Assembly: GCA_036278875.1 (NCBI GenBank)
Contig: DASUKF010000032.1
Span: 1 to 14,064 of the forward strand
From: JANWLD01 sp036278875
GTDB taxonomy: Bacteria > Patescibacteriota > Saccharimonadia > Saccharimonadales > 2-12-FULL-41-12
Length of the DNA stretch: 14,064 nucleotides
Reading direction: 5' to 3'
In this document: in pieces, positions 6,231-13,287 of the stretch
Layout: the number at the start of each line of letters is the position of its first letter
How positions within the stretch are numbered: the first letter of the stretch is position 1
Program-made: the position numbers and the translations under genes
The notes under the pieces: generated by a model
Seen by the model: the letters and a program-made list of their open reading frames with translations, nothing else
Told to the model about the DNA's origin: nothing
Databases searched by the model: none

Positions 6231-7090
6231 GACGTGCCAACGCCATACAGAAAGAAAGCGAACAGATAGGCACCGTCAAAGATTTGACCGGAGTTTTTGA
6301 AAGCGTGGCCAGTACCCAGGTCGCTAAAGTCAAAGACAAAGTAACCCTGTCGAAAGAATTCTTCCAGCTGCTCTGGGCGCGCTACAGCTCTATCAGGATT
6401 GACCCGGGCTCACGCATAACCAACCGGCATGACGAAGACAATGGCAAGAGTGCCTTCGTGATAATCTCGGCTGAAGCGGGCTTGAGCGGTGATATCGACC
6501 TAAGACTAATCGAAACCATGTTACTGGACTATGACGAGAAAGACACCGATATAGTCGTTCTAGGTTCCCACGGTGCAAACCAGCTGATGCAGCGCGGAAT
6601 TCCTTTCATCCGCTATTTTCAGGTACCGGAAAGCGATAGCTATATAGATGTCGGCCCGGTCATTGAGGCCATTCTGCCCTATTCCTCAATAACCGTTTAT
6701 TACGAGGAGTACATGTCCCTGGGGGTTCAGGATGTTAAGACGATAGACCTTATATCCAGGATGCGCGATATGAGCGAAGAGATAGATCCGGATGAAGATA
6801 TCATTAGCGATGCAGACACCATATTCGAGCCGTCGCTTGATGAGATAGCGGACGAGATGGAAGCAACCATGATGACGCTTGCTCTTAGCCAGACCATCCT
6901 TGAATCCAGCCTGGCGCAGGCCGCCAGCCGCTTTAACGCCATGGCCGTAGCCAAACAGCACGCTACAGAACTTTTAAGCGATTACCAGCTTGAATTTCAC
7001 CGGGCCAAGCGGTCCGAGAGCGACCGGCGTATGCGCGAAATCATGGTAGGTATAAAGAGAAAAAGAAGACTCCGCGGAGGCCGCAGATGA
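6227..7090 (+). CDS. atpG: F1 ATPase subunit gamma
   Basis: Central rotor shaft inside the alpha3-beta3 ring. The 287 residues have the expected N-terminal helix (about 1-58), a central Rossmann-like domain beginning F-V-I-I-S-A-E-A-G-L-S-G-D-I-D (77-91, matching the S-x-x-G-L-x-G of gamma) and a long C-terminal helix from about 205, with S-R-F-N-A-M-x-x-A-x-x-x-A-x-x-L at 234-250, which corresponds to the R-M-x-A-M-x-x-A-x-x-N-A block of known gammas. Between them, at 183-205, is a very acidic stretch. After the usual end of the family the protein continues as K-R-K-R-R-L-R-G-G-R-R, a strongly basic tail. Starts on the ATGA overlap with atpA behind GGAGGAG (6215-6221), and ends on an ATGA overlap with atpD. 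Confidence 0.93.
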   Translation: MRRANAIQKESEQIGTVKDLTGVFESVASTQVAKVKDKVTLSKEFFQLLWARYSSIRIDPGSRITNRHDEDNGKSAFVIISAEAGLSGDIDLRLIETMLLDYDEKDTDIVVLGSHGANQLMQRGIPFIRYFQVPESDSYIDVGPVIEAILPYSSITVYYEEYMSLGVQDVKTIDLISRMRDMSEEIDPDEDIISDADTIFEPSLDEIADEMEATMMTLALSQTILESSLAQAASRFNAMAVAKQHATELLSDYQLEFHRAKRSESDRRMREIMVGIKRKRRLRGGRR

Positions 7091-8499
7091 GCAAAAATGC
7101 AGCCAAGAAGCCCAAATCGAAGGTAACTGACGAAGAAATAGGCGTAATCCACTCCATGAACGGCCTGGTAGTCGAGGTCGAGATACTGGATAAACAACCG
7201 GAAAAGAAAGAACTTCTCCTGGTAGAAGATTGTCCGGACGTGTTTTTGGAAGTGGACTTCTTCAGGGACGGCAAGGCCGTATGTATAAACCTGACCAGCA
7301 GCCGTGCCTTGCGCTGCGGACAAAAAGTGTTCAGAAGCAATACCAAAGCTACGGTTCCGGTAGGCGCAAAAACCCTGGGACGCGTATTTGACGCCTTGGG
7401 CAATCCTATAGATGAAGGCCCGCCCGTCAACGAGAATCGCAAAGTTACCAGCGAAGCCACCGGGACGAAAAGCTACCGCGGCAACCAAAAACTGGAGCTG
7501 CTGGAAACCGGCCTAAAGGTCATTGATTTCCTCACCCCGTTCGTAAAAGGCCGCAAGATCGGCATCGTCGGCGGCGCCGGTGTCGGCAAGACGGTCCTGA
7601 CTATGGAACTTATCCATAACGTTACCCGGGACAAGAAAAGCCTCTCTATATACTGCGGTGTCGGTGAGCGTATCCGTGAAGGTAACGAGCTTTATGAAAC
7701 CCTTAAGGAAACAGGCGTACTTAAAAATACCGTGATGTTCTTCGGGCAGATGGATTACACCCCCGCCATCAGGGCTATGGTCGGTCCTGCGGCCGCGACG
7801 GCGGCCGAATTCTTCCGTGACGAGGAAGGCCGCGACATACTTTTCTTCGTTGACAATATATACCGCCATATCCAGGCCATGACCGAGCTTTCTACCAACT
7901 TGGGTCTGATAGCTTCAGAAGGCGGTTACGCCCCTACCGTGTTCGCGGAACTCAGACGCCTGGAAGACCGCCTCAGCTCCACCGAGAAAGGCACCATAAC
8001 ATCGGTCCAAGCGGTATATATACCCGCCGATGACCTGTCAGATCCTGCCGTGCAGGCTATCCAGCAGCAGCTGGATTCGGTGCTGGTACTTTCCCGTTCC
8101 GTCGCAGCAAGCGGTATCAGGCCGGCTGTTGACCTGCTAAAGACCACCTCGTCCCTGCTGACACCGCAAATAGTCGGTGAGCGCCACTATCAGCTCGCTG
8201 AAAAAGTCCAGTCGATAATGCAAAAGTACGAATCGCTGAAAAATATCATAGCCATAGTCGGTGAAAACGAATTGTCGGCCGCCGACCGGGTCGATTATCA
8301 GCATGCCAAGGAACTTATAACCTTTTTCTCTCAGGATTTTTCGGTAGCAGAGCACCTGACCGGCAAACCGGGTGAATATTTTACTCTACAACAGACGCTG
8401 GATGGTATAGAGAAAATTCTAAACAGTAACTCCTCGTCCGGCAGTAGCGAAGAAAATGTCAAAGACGATAAAAAGAAAGATAAGAAACAATCGGAGTAA
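7087..8499 (+). CDS. atpD: F1 ATPase catalytic subunit beta, adenine pocket altered
   Basis: Catalytic ATP-binding subunit. The 470 residues keep the core machinery: P-loop G-G-A-G-V-G-K-T at 162-169, catalytic E194 and R195 in G-E-R, Walker B D256 and R260 in V-D-N-I-Y-R, and the V-Q-A-V-Y-I-P-A-D-D-L-S-D-P segment. Several signature sites differ. The adenine-stacking Tyr of G-I-Y-P-A-V-D is Arg (R345), and the Phe of V-A-E-V-F-T is Leu (L424). The N-E-P-P-G-A-R motif is D-Y-T-P-A-I-R (223-229). The DELSEED loop reads N-E-L-S-A-A-D (394-400). The glutamate that reacts with DCCD in other betas is Thr205. The C-terminus is a Ser/Lys/Asp tail. GGAGG (7076-7080) lies six bases before the ATG. 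Hydrolysis looks possible; nucleotide specificity is uncertain. Confidence 0.96.
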   Translation: MSKNAAKKPKSKVTDEEIGVIHSMNGLVVEVEILDKQPEKKELLLVEDCPDVFLEVDFFRDGKAVCINLTSSRALRCGQKVFRSNTKATVPVGAKTLGRVFDALGNPIDEGPPVNENRKVTSEATGTKSYRGNQKLELLETGLKVIDFLTPFVKGRKIGIVGGAGVGKTVLTMELIHNVTRDKKSLSIYCGVGERIREGNELYETLKETGVLKNTVMFFGQMDYTPAIRAMVGPAAATAAEFFRDEEGRDILFFVDNIYRHIQAMTELSTNLGLIASEGGYAPTVFAELRRLEDRLSSTEKGTITSVQAVYIPADDLSDPAVQAIQQQLDSVLVLSRSVAASGIRPAVDLLKTTSSLLTPQIVGERHYQLAEKVQSIMQKYESLKNIIAIVGENELSAADRVDYQHAKELITFFSQDFSVAEHLTGKPGEYFTLQQTLDGIEKILNSNSSSGSSEENVKDDKKKDKKQSE

Positions 8500-8505
8500 G
8501 ACTGC

Positions 8506-8769
8506 ATGGGCCATAAGGATGAGGATACGGAGCTGAGCGTAATAGCCCGGGCGCCCTTTCATATATATTATGAAGGTCCTGCCGAAGCGATAACAGCCAC
8601 CAACAAAGTCGGGCAATTTGATATTCTGCCCGGACACGCCGATTTCTTTTCCATCCTAAGTCCGGGCGACGTAACCATAGATACAAAAAATCAATCCGTG
8701 GATTTTCATATATCCAACGGCATAATCGCCGTACGCGACAATGAAGTCATGCTCTTCGTTAATATGTAA
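8506..8769 (+). CDS. atpC: F1 ATPase subunit epsilon, N-terminal beta-sandwich only
   Basis: Binds the foot of gamma at the membrane-facing end. The 87-residue product contains the epsilon beta-sandwich: A-P-F-H-I-Y-Y-E-G-P-A-E-A-I-T-A (16-31), G-Q-F-D-I-L-P-G-H-A-D (36-46), S-P-G-D-V (52-56) and a final I-S-N-G-I-I-A-V-R-D-N-E-V strand pair (69-81). Standard epsilon is about 130-140 residues and ends in two helices that can insert into F1 and block hydrolysis; these are absent, so that form of self-inhibition should be missing. The start has GGAG nine bases upstream and lies six bases after the atpD stop. It is the last gene of the operon and ends four bases before the facing minus-strand gene. 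Confidence 0.93.
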   Translation: MGHKDEDTELSVIARAPFHIYYEGPAEAITATNKVGQFDILPGHADFFSILSPGDVTIDTKNQSVDFHISNGIIAVRDNEVMLFVNM

Positions 8770-8773
8770 GAGC

Positions 8774-9790
8774 CTATTGCATAATTACGTAGTTGAACTG
8801 GCACCCGCCGCTGATAGATCCGTTCATTCCCAGACTGAATCCGGAGCTGCTGACACTTCTTAAATAAGGCGTAGCGCCGGAGCATACAGGTGTAACTACC
8901 ACATGGGGATAGCCGCTATAGGCAGAACGGAAAACTACACTGGCTACAATCTTCGAGCCGCTACAGTTTCCTGAAACAAAAACCGTACCGGCAGCATCAT
9001 TACCGCTTATAGTCGCATGTCCGCACGACCCGCTGCCGACCCCGGGGGTCAAACCCGAGGTGATAAAGTGCCCGTTTAGCTGTATGGTCCTGTCTACTGC
9101 AAGACTTTGTATATGCAGGTTGTTTACCGTCAGCTGTCCGCCGATTACAAGATTGCCCGTTATATTGACACTGCTGTCAAACGTAGCGGCGCCCTGCAAG
9201 CGCGAATTGCCGGCTACCGCCAGGTCTTTCCTCACGTTCAGGTTGGTTACCGTGCCGTCTCCGTTTACATTCAAGTCGCTTATCGAGACTTTTCCGGCCT
9301 GAAGCTGTGCCAGGCTGGCATCGGATGCTGAAAATCGTTTGCTGAGGATAAGCTGTCCGGCTATGCTCACGTTGCCGCCTACCTTTACATTGCCGTTGAA
9401 ACGGGCATTGGGATTGACCGTAAGCTCAACGCCGCTATCTCCTACGGAACTGCGTTTGACGCCAAGTTTGTCCAAAGCGCTCTGATTTATGGTCACCTGG
9501 CCCTGGGCCAGCTGGTTGGTCTTTGCCTGGCGCTTGACCACCATAAATATAACTACTGAGTTTATAAGCAGTATGGCGGCCACAACTGCCAAACCGATGA
9601 AAGTAGCCTTATGGCTGGGCCGGTATGTACGGCGCGTCCGTTTGCCGGCCACCTTTGGTTTAGGTGCGGAACGAGAATCGTTTGCCGGCTCCTTTTCCGA
9701 AGACTCGGTTTCAGCCTTGGGCTGCAACACTTCCGGAGCCGGTGGTTCTTTATTTTGGTCTTTTGGTTTGGGAGATGGTGAATCAGCCAT
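8774..9790 (-). CDS. One-pass surface fibre protein with beta-repeat shaft and Cys-containing head
   Basis: Probably a cell-surface fibre or adhesin; exact family not known. The 338 residues start with a Pro/Lys/Glu-rich cytoplasmic region (1-60), then one membrane helix (about 63-85) behind the basic patch K-R-T-R-R, so the C-terminus faces outside. Residues 125-245 are short repeats of beta type (N-G-N-V-K-V-G-G-N-V-S-I-A-G-Q-L, I-T-G-N-L-V-I-G-G-Q-L-T-V-N-N-L), as in beta-helix or trimeric fibre shafts. The C-terminal domain (255-338) has G-x-x-x-V-x-V-S-G-x-C, S-A-Y-S-G-Y-P-H-V-V-V-T-P and cysteines at 256, 276, 303 and 330, resembling small lectin-like tips of phage and bacterial fibres. 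A promoter is visible upstream. It converges on atpC with only four bases between stops. Confidence 0.8.
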   Translation of the reverse strand: MADSPSPKPKDQNKEPPAPEVLQPKAETESSEKEPANDSRSAPKPKVAGKRTRRTYRPSHKATFIGLAVVAAILLINSVVIFMVVKRQAKTNQLAQGQVTINQSALDKLGVKRSSVGDSGVELTVNPNARFNGNVKVGGNVSIAGQLILSKRFSASDASLAQLQAGKVSISDLNVNGDGTVTNLNVRKDLAVAGNSRLQGAATFDSSVNITGNLVIGGQLTVNNLHIQSLAVDRTIQLNGHFITSGLTPGVGSGSCGHATISGNDAAGTVFVSGNCSGSKIVASVVFRSAYSGYPHVVVTPVCSGATPYLRSVSSSGFSLGMNGSISGGCQFNYVIMQ

Positions 9791-9817
9791 CCGTTATTGC
9801 CTTTTCAATTTACTGAC

Positions 9818-9846
9818 AGTATACCGCTTAAGTTAACACCATCCAA
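9818..9846 (-). promoter_or_regulatory. Promoter of the surface fibre gene starting at 9790
   Basis: TTGGAT (9846-9841), exactly 17 bases, then TATACT (9823-9818; 5 of 6 to -10 consensus) on the minus strand. Transcription would start near 9811, about 20 bases before the ATG. AAAGG is present nine bases before the start codon. Confidence 0.55.
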
Positions 9847-9911
9847 ATCATTAGAAGATTGACTATTTATCTGGTTTGCAAAAAGCTCCTGTTTCGTCAA
9901 CAATTAAAGCT

Positions 9912-10661
9912 ATGTTCAGGCGTTTTGTGCGAGGGTTCGCCTTATTGTCAGCAGTCTTATTATTCAGCGGCGGCGTAGTGGCAATAGCACACGCCGATAC
10001 TATCGAGTCACCGAACTATAAGTTCGACGAAAGCACGCTTGGGCCCGGCGGCATAGTTCCTTCCAGCTCGGCGAATTACCAAGTCATACAATCGGTCGGT
10101 GATACAGCCGTGGGCAATTCCGCCAGCGGCGGAAGCGGCCATCAAATCAACGCCGGCTCCCTTACTACCGCCGACCCGTCTTTAGCTTTTTCCATCAATA
10201 ACGGCAGTCCGACTTTCGGCACTTTCTCAGCAACAGAGACAGCTACAGCTACAACAACTTTTTCAGTGTCTAACTACACTAGCTATGGCTATATAGTCGA
10301 AATCGTAGGCGACCCTCCGGTTAACAGCGGGCACACTATTCCGGGGATGCCCACAAGCGGCCCTTCAGCAATCGGCGAAGAGCAGTTTGGCATTAATTTG
10401 GTTAAAAATCCTGATTTTTGCGGCGCGGGGTGTGACCTCGGCGCCGACCCGGACCATGGGCAATTCGGCTTTGGCTCGGCGGCAGCTAACTACGACACTC
10501 CTAACCAGTTCCGGTTCGTTAGTGGCGAGACTATTGCATCAGCTCCAAAATCTTCCGGGGTCACCACTTACACCATCAGCTACATAGTAAATGTAGGTAA
10601 TCTAACTCCAGGCGGCCAATACTCTAGTTATCAATCCCTCATATGCGTCGCCACATACTGA
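9912..10661 (+). CDS. Secreted beta-rich surface protein
   Basis: The 249-residue product begins at the ATG at 9912; an in-frame TTG at 9876 would add twelve polar residues before the basic start of the signal peptide and is less likely. Signal peptide 1-28 (M-F-R-R-F-V-R, hydrophobic core, cleavage after A-H-A). The mature protein is Ser/Thr/Gly/Asn-rich with a pattern of beta strands. The stretch T-x-x-F-S-V-S-N-Y-T-S-Y-G-Y-I-V-E-I-V-G-D resembles S-T-N-A-T-S-G-Y-A-I-T-V-N-G-P in the gene at 13288, so the two likely share a domain. Cysteines form a C-G-A-G-C motif and one near the end (L-I-C-V-A-T-Y). A TTGACT at 9859-9864 may be the -35 of its promoter, with only a poor -10 (AAAGCT, 9882-9887). 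Family name unknown. Confidence 0.75.
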   Translation: MFRRFVRGFALLSAVLLFSGGVVAIAHADTIESPNYKFDESTLGPGGIVPSSSANYQVIQSVGDTAVGNSASGGSGHQINAGSLTTADPSLAFSINNGSPTFGTFSATETATATTTFSVSNYTSYGYIVEIVGDPPVNSGHTIPGMPTSGPSAIGEEQFGINLVKNPDFCGAGCDLGADPDHGQFGFGSAAANYDTPNQFRFVSGETIASAPKSSGVTTYTISYIVNVGNLTPGGQYSSYQSLICVATY

Positions 10662-10670
10662 AGATGTCTT

Positions 10671-10697
10671 TTGCTAACAAGTCGCCTATGCTACGCT
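10671..10697 (+). promoter_or_regulatory. Extended -10 promoter of the propeller gene
   Basis: TATG-C-TACGCT (10687-10697) is an extended -10 box of the form TATG-n-TA-n-n-CT, with TTGCTA (10671-10676) 15 bases before the hexamer. The same TATG-Y-TAC-K-CT pattern precedes the gene at 13288. The gene behind it has a strong ribosome binding site, AGGGG (10722-10726). Confidence 0.4.
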
Positions 10698-10732
10698 GAA
10701 ACTTGAGTGAGGATTAATTCTAGGGGAGATGC

Positions 10733-13186
10733 ATGAAAAAGTTTTGGCAATTCAATTATAGTTTAGCGTTAATCTCGGTGTTGGCACTTAGCTCAATATT
10801 ATCCTTGCCTTTAGGCGTAAGCGCTTCTAACGATTCAGGTATTACAAGCCTCGTAAGTGTCGGCTCATACGACGGATACAATATATATGCGGGTAGCGAC
10901 CCATCTGTAAGTAGCGATGGTAGGTACGTGGCCTTTTTAGGAACTGGGAAGGCGACCGATGGTAGCGGTAGAACTATTTCTCAAATTTTCGTCCGTGACA
11001 CAGCTGATGGCACAACAAAGTTGGTCAGCGCCAATAACAATAACGAGCCTATAGGCGGCGATCATCCAAGTATAAGTAACGATGGACGTTATGTTGCATT
11101 TGTATCCTCGGCAACAAATGTAGTTGGTGATGATACAAATGGTATGAACGATGTCTTTGTGAGAGATGTAACTAACGCCACTACGACAAGAGCAAGTGTG
11201 GCGTCAGATGGAACTCAGGCTAACAACAACAGTGATGTACCTGAGATAAGCGGCAATGGTCAATATATTATATTTCGCTCTTCGGCCAGCAATCTAGTCT
11301 CTGGTGATACAAATAATGCTCAAGATGTTTTTAGGCACGATATGCAGAGCGGGACGACTACAAGAATAAGCGTAAATAATAACGGCGACCAAGCTATTTG
11401 CACGGGCGCCTATCTGCACTATAATTGCCACTCTCCCGCAAGTTTGCCAGGCCCAATGAGTAGTAACGGGCGATACATTCTTTTTCAGTCCAGGGCTGAT
11501 AACCTTACCCAAGTCCATCCTATCTTACTTTCGAATGGTACTTATGACAATGCCAACCAAGTTTATATAAGAGACACTGTAAACAACACTACTACTTTAG
11601 TTACCCAAACTTACGACGGAGTCCAATCACGGTATGGTGGAACTGCAGAAAGTCTTACGGATGATGGCAGATACATAGTCTTTGCTTGTTCCTCTAGTGC
11701 ATATGGCTGTGGTTTTGTTACAGAAGGAGATAACGGCCTCGGTCAAGTATACGTAAGAGACATGGCAACTGGTATCAATACTAAAGTAAGTATAAATAAT
11801 TCCGGCGTACAATCGAATGCTTTAGCAGGCAGCGGGCTTATATCAAATGACGGTGAAACTATTCTATTTTCCTCAACTGCAGATAACCTTGATACAAGTG
11901 ATACTAGTGGCACCCCAAATATTTATGCTCGTAATCTTTCAGCACAAACCACTAGTAGGGTAAATCTATCCAATAGTGGCGCTGATGCTAACGGCCAAAT
12001 CACAAGTATAGTTACCAGCCCAGATGATAGGTTCGTAGCATTCACCTCTCAAGCTACTAATCTTGTTGAGAATAACAACTCCGGTAGTATAAATGTTTTT
12101 CTGCATGATAGGTTTCCAGCCCCTCCTACACCCGCTAATCTTGCTACTCTAAGTCCTGCTCAAAACCCGTCTCTTTCCTGGGACGCAGTTTCAGGTGCCG
12201 ATTCATATAATATATATCGCAACGGGACCAAGATTGGCTCCACGGCCAGCACAACCTATACGGATACCACTGCGCCGGAAGGTTCCGATAATTATTACGT
12301 CACCGCGGGCAACTCAGTAGGCGAAAGCGACCCCAGCAACACCGTGAACATATTGGTAGACCGGACAGCTCCGATACCTGGAACCCCCGTCTGGACAGCT
12401 AACCCGGTTGCGCTGGGCAATAATACGAGCTTCAACATACCGGCCACCGATGATATGTCAGTTACAGTAGACGTGTCCGGTGTATCCGGCGGTGAGTACT
12501 TTGTCGGTACCGATCCTGGCGTCGGTAACGCGACATCCTTAAATTGGGATGGGACGAACTTCACCAGCAATCCGTTTGGCGCCGATCTAGCACCCGGTGT
12601 CTATAACGTCGGTATCCGCGCACATGACGCGGCTGGCAACTGGAGCCCTGCTCAAGTCGCCTATCTTGTCGTATACGCCCCGAGCGGGCCGGGGTACATT
12701 GTAGGCCAACAGAACCTTACACCTGGTTCTGGCGACACCCTTCCTTGGATTTCAACCAGCCCTAAGGATTTCGCAACTTTCGGCTTCAATGTTAAGTTCA
12801 CTTCGATAGGTACCGTAGACCCTGCCAGCAAGTTCAATTTTAACTATGTCGAAAAAGGAAACTGCAACAGCCCAAATACACCTGACTGCCGCTCTTTTAT
12901 TCTGACGGCCAATGACTTCAATTGGTTCGCTATCGGCGGGACAAATAGTTCCCAAGGTTCTTTCCAGGGCACTGCAACCCTTAATATCAATGGTACGGAG
13001 TCAAATGTCATATTTAGAGTAGAAGCTATTGATGGCACCCAACTTGACCCCTCCCGGTCTGATAATTTCGTATTGAAAATATATCCTGAGGGGAGCAATG
13101 CCGAAACGGCAATACCTATTTATCAAGTTTCTGCCGACTTTACCTCAAGTAGTGGTAATGCAAAGGGTGGAATTCAGATTAAGTAA
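10733..13186 (+). CDS. Secreted seven-repeat TolB/PD40-type propeller protein with fibronectin-like and C-terminal beta domains
   Basis: Large exported protein, probably surface-bound or released. Signal peptide about 1-31 (cleavage near V-S-A-S). Residues about 45-460 hold seven repeats of the PD40 type, each with a core like D-G-R-Y-V-A-F-x-S and most with D-x-F-V-R-D or similar; seven repeats suggest a seven-bladed propeller. Next is a fibronectin type III-like domain at about 463-542 (L-S-W-D-A-V-S-G-A-D-S-Y-N-I-Y-R-N-G), then an Ig-like domain at 543-650 ending A-H-D-A-A-G-N-W-S, then a C-terminal beta domain at 650-817 with F-A-T-F-G-F-N-V-K-F and D-N-F-V-L-K-I-Y, like a C-terminal domain of many secreted bacterial proteins. 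No sortase or cell-wall motif was seen, and no protease residues. Start at 10733 has AGGGG six bases upstream. The ATG at 10729 is out of frame. Confidence 0.88.
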   Translation: MKKFWQFNYSLALISVLALSSILSLPLGVSASNDSGITSLVSVGSYDGYNIYAGSDPSVSSDGRYVAFLGTGKATDGSGRTISQIFVRDTADGTTKLVSANNNNEPIGGDHPSISNDGRYVAFVSSATNVVGDDTNGMNDVFVRDVTNATTTRASVASDGTQANNNSDVPEISGNGQYIIFRSSASNLVSGDTNNAQDVFRHDMQSGTTTRISVNNNGDQAICTGAYLHYNCHSPASLPGPMSSNGRYILFQSRADNLTQVHPILLSNGTYDNANQVYIRDTVNNTTTLVTQTYDGVQSRYGGTAESLTDDGRYIVFACSSSAYGCGFVTEGDNGLGQVYVRDMATGINTKVSINNSGVQSNALAGSGLISNDGETILFSSTADNLDTSDTSGTPNIYARNLSAQTTSRVNLSNSGADANGQITSIVTSPDDRFVAFTSQATNLVENNNSGSINVFLHDRFPAPPTPANLATLSPAQNPSLSWDAVSGADSYNIYRNGTKIGSTASTTYTDTTAPEGSDNYYVTAGNSVGESDPSNTVNILVDRTAPIPGTPVWTANPVALGNNTSFNIPATDDMSVTVDVSGVSGGEYFVGTDPGVGNATSLNWDGTNFTSNPFGADLAPGVYNVGIRAHDAAGNWSPAQVAYLVVYAPSGPGYIVGQQNLTPGSGDTLPWISTSPKDFATFGFNVKFTSIGTVDPASKFNFNYVEKGNCNSPNTPDCRSFILTANDFNWFAIGGTNSSQGSFQGTATLNINGTESNVIFRVEAIDGTQLDPSRSDNFVLKIYPEGSNAETAIPIYQVSADFTSSSGNAKGGIQIK

Positions 13187-13212
13187 TTCTTTTCCACAGC
13201 TTTAAATAATAG

Positions 13213-13241
13213 TTGACTTAGTATAGCGCTTATGTTACTCT
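13213..13241 (+). promoter_or_regulatory. Promoter of the secreted-protein gene starting at 13288
   Basis: TTGACT (13213-13218; 5 of 6 to the -35 consensus), 17 bases, TACTCT (13236-13241), with the extension TATG-T directly before the hexamer (13231-13235). The leader to the ATG is about 40 bases and unusually A-rich. Confidence 0.55.
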
Positions 13242-13287
13242 CGCTGTAGTTACTAAAAAATAAACAAAAAACAAAAAGAAAATAAAA

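Noticed and set aside
4718..7090. UGA read as an amino acid (CPR alternative code)
   Set aside because: TGA ends atpH, atpA and atpG exactly at short overlaps with the next start codon, so it acts as a stop here.
9037..9049. GACCCC-G-GGGGTC inverted repeat as a terminator
   Set aside because: It lies inside the fibre coding region, has a one-base loop and no T-run on either strand.
9876..9911. TTG start for the secreted protein, adding twelve residues
   Set aside because: The ATG at 9912 gives a standard signal peptide beginning with basic residues; the extension is not signal-peptide-like and has no ribosome binding site.
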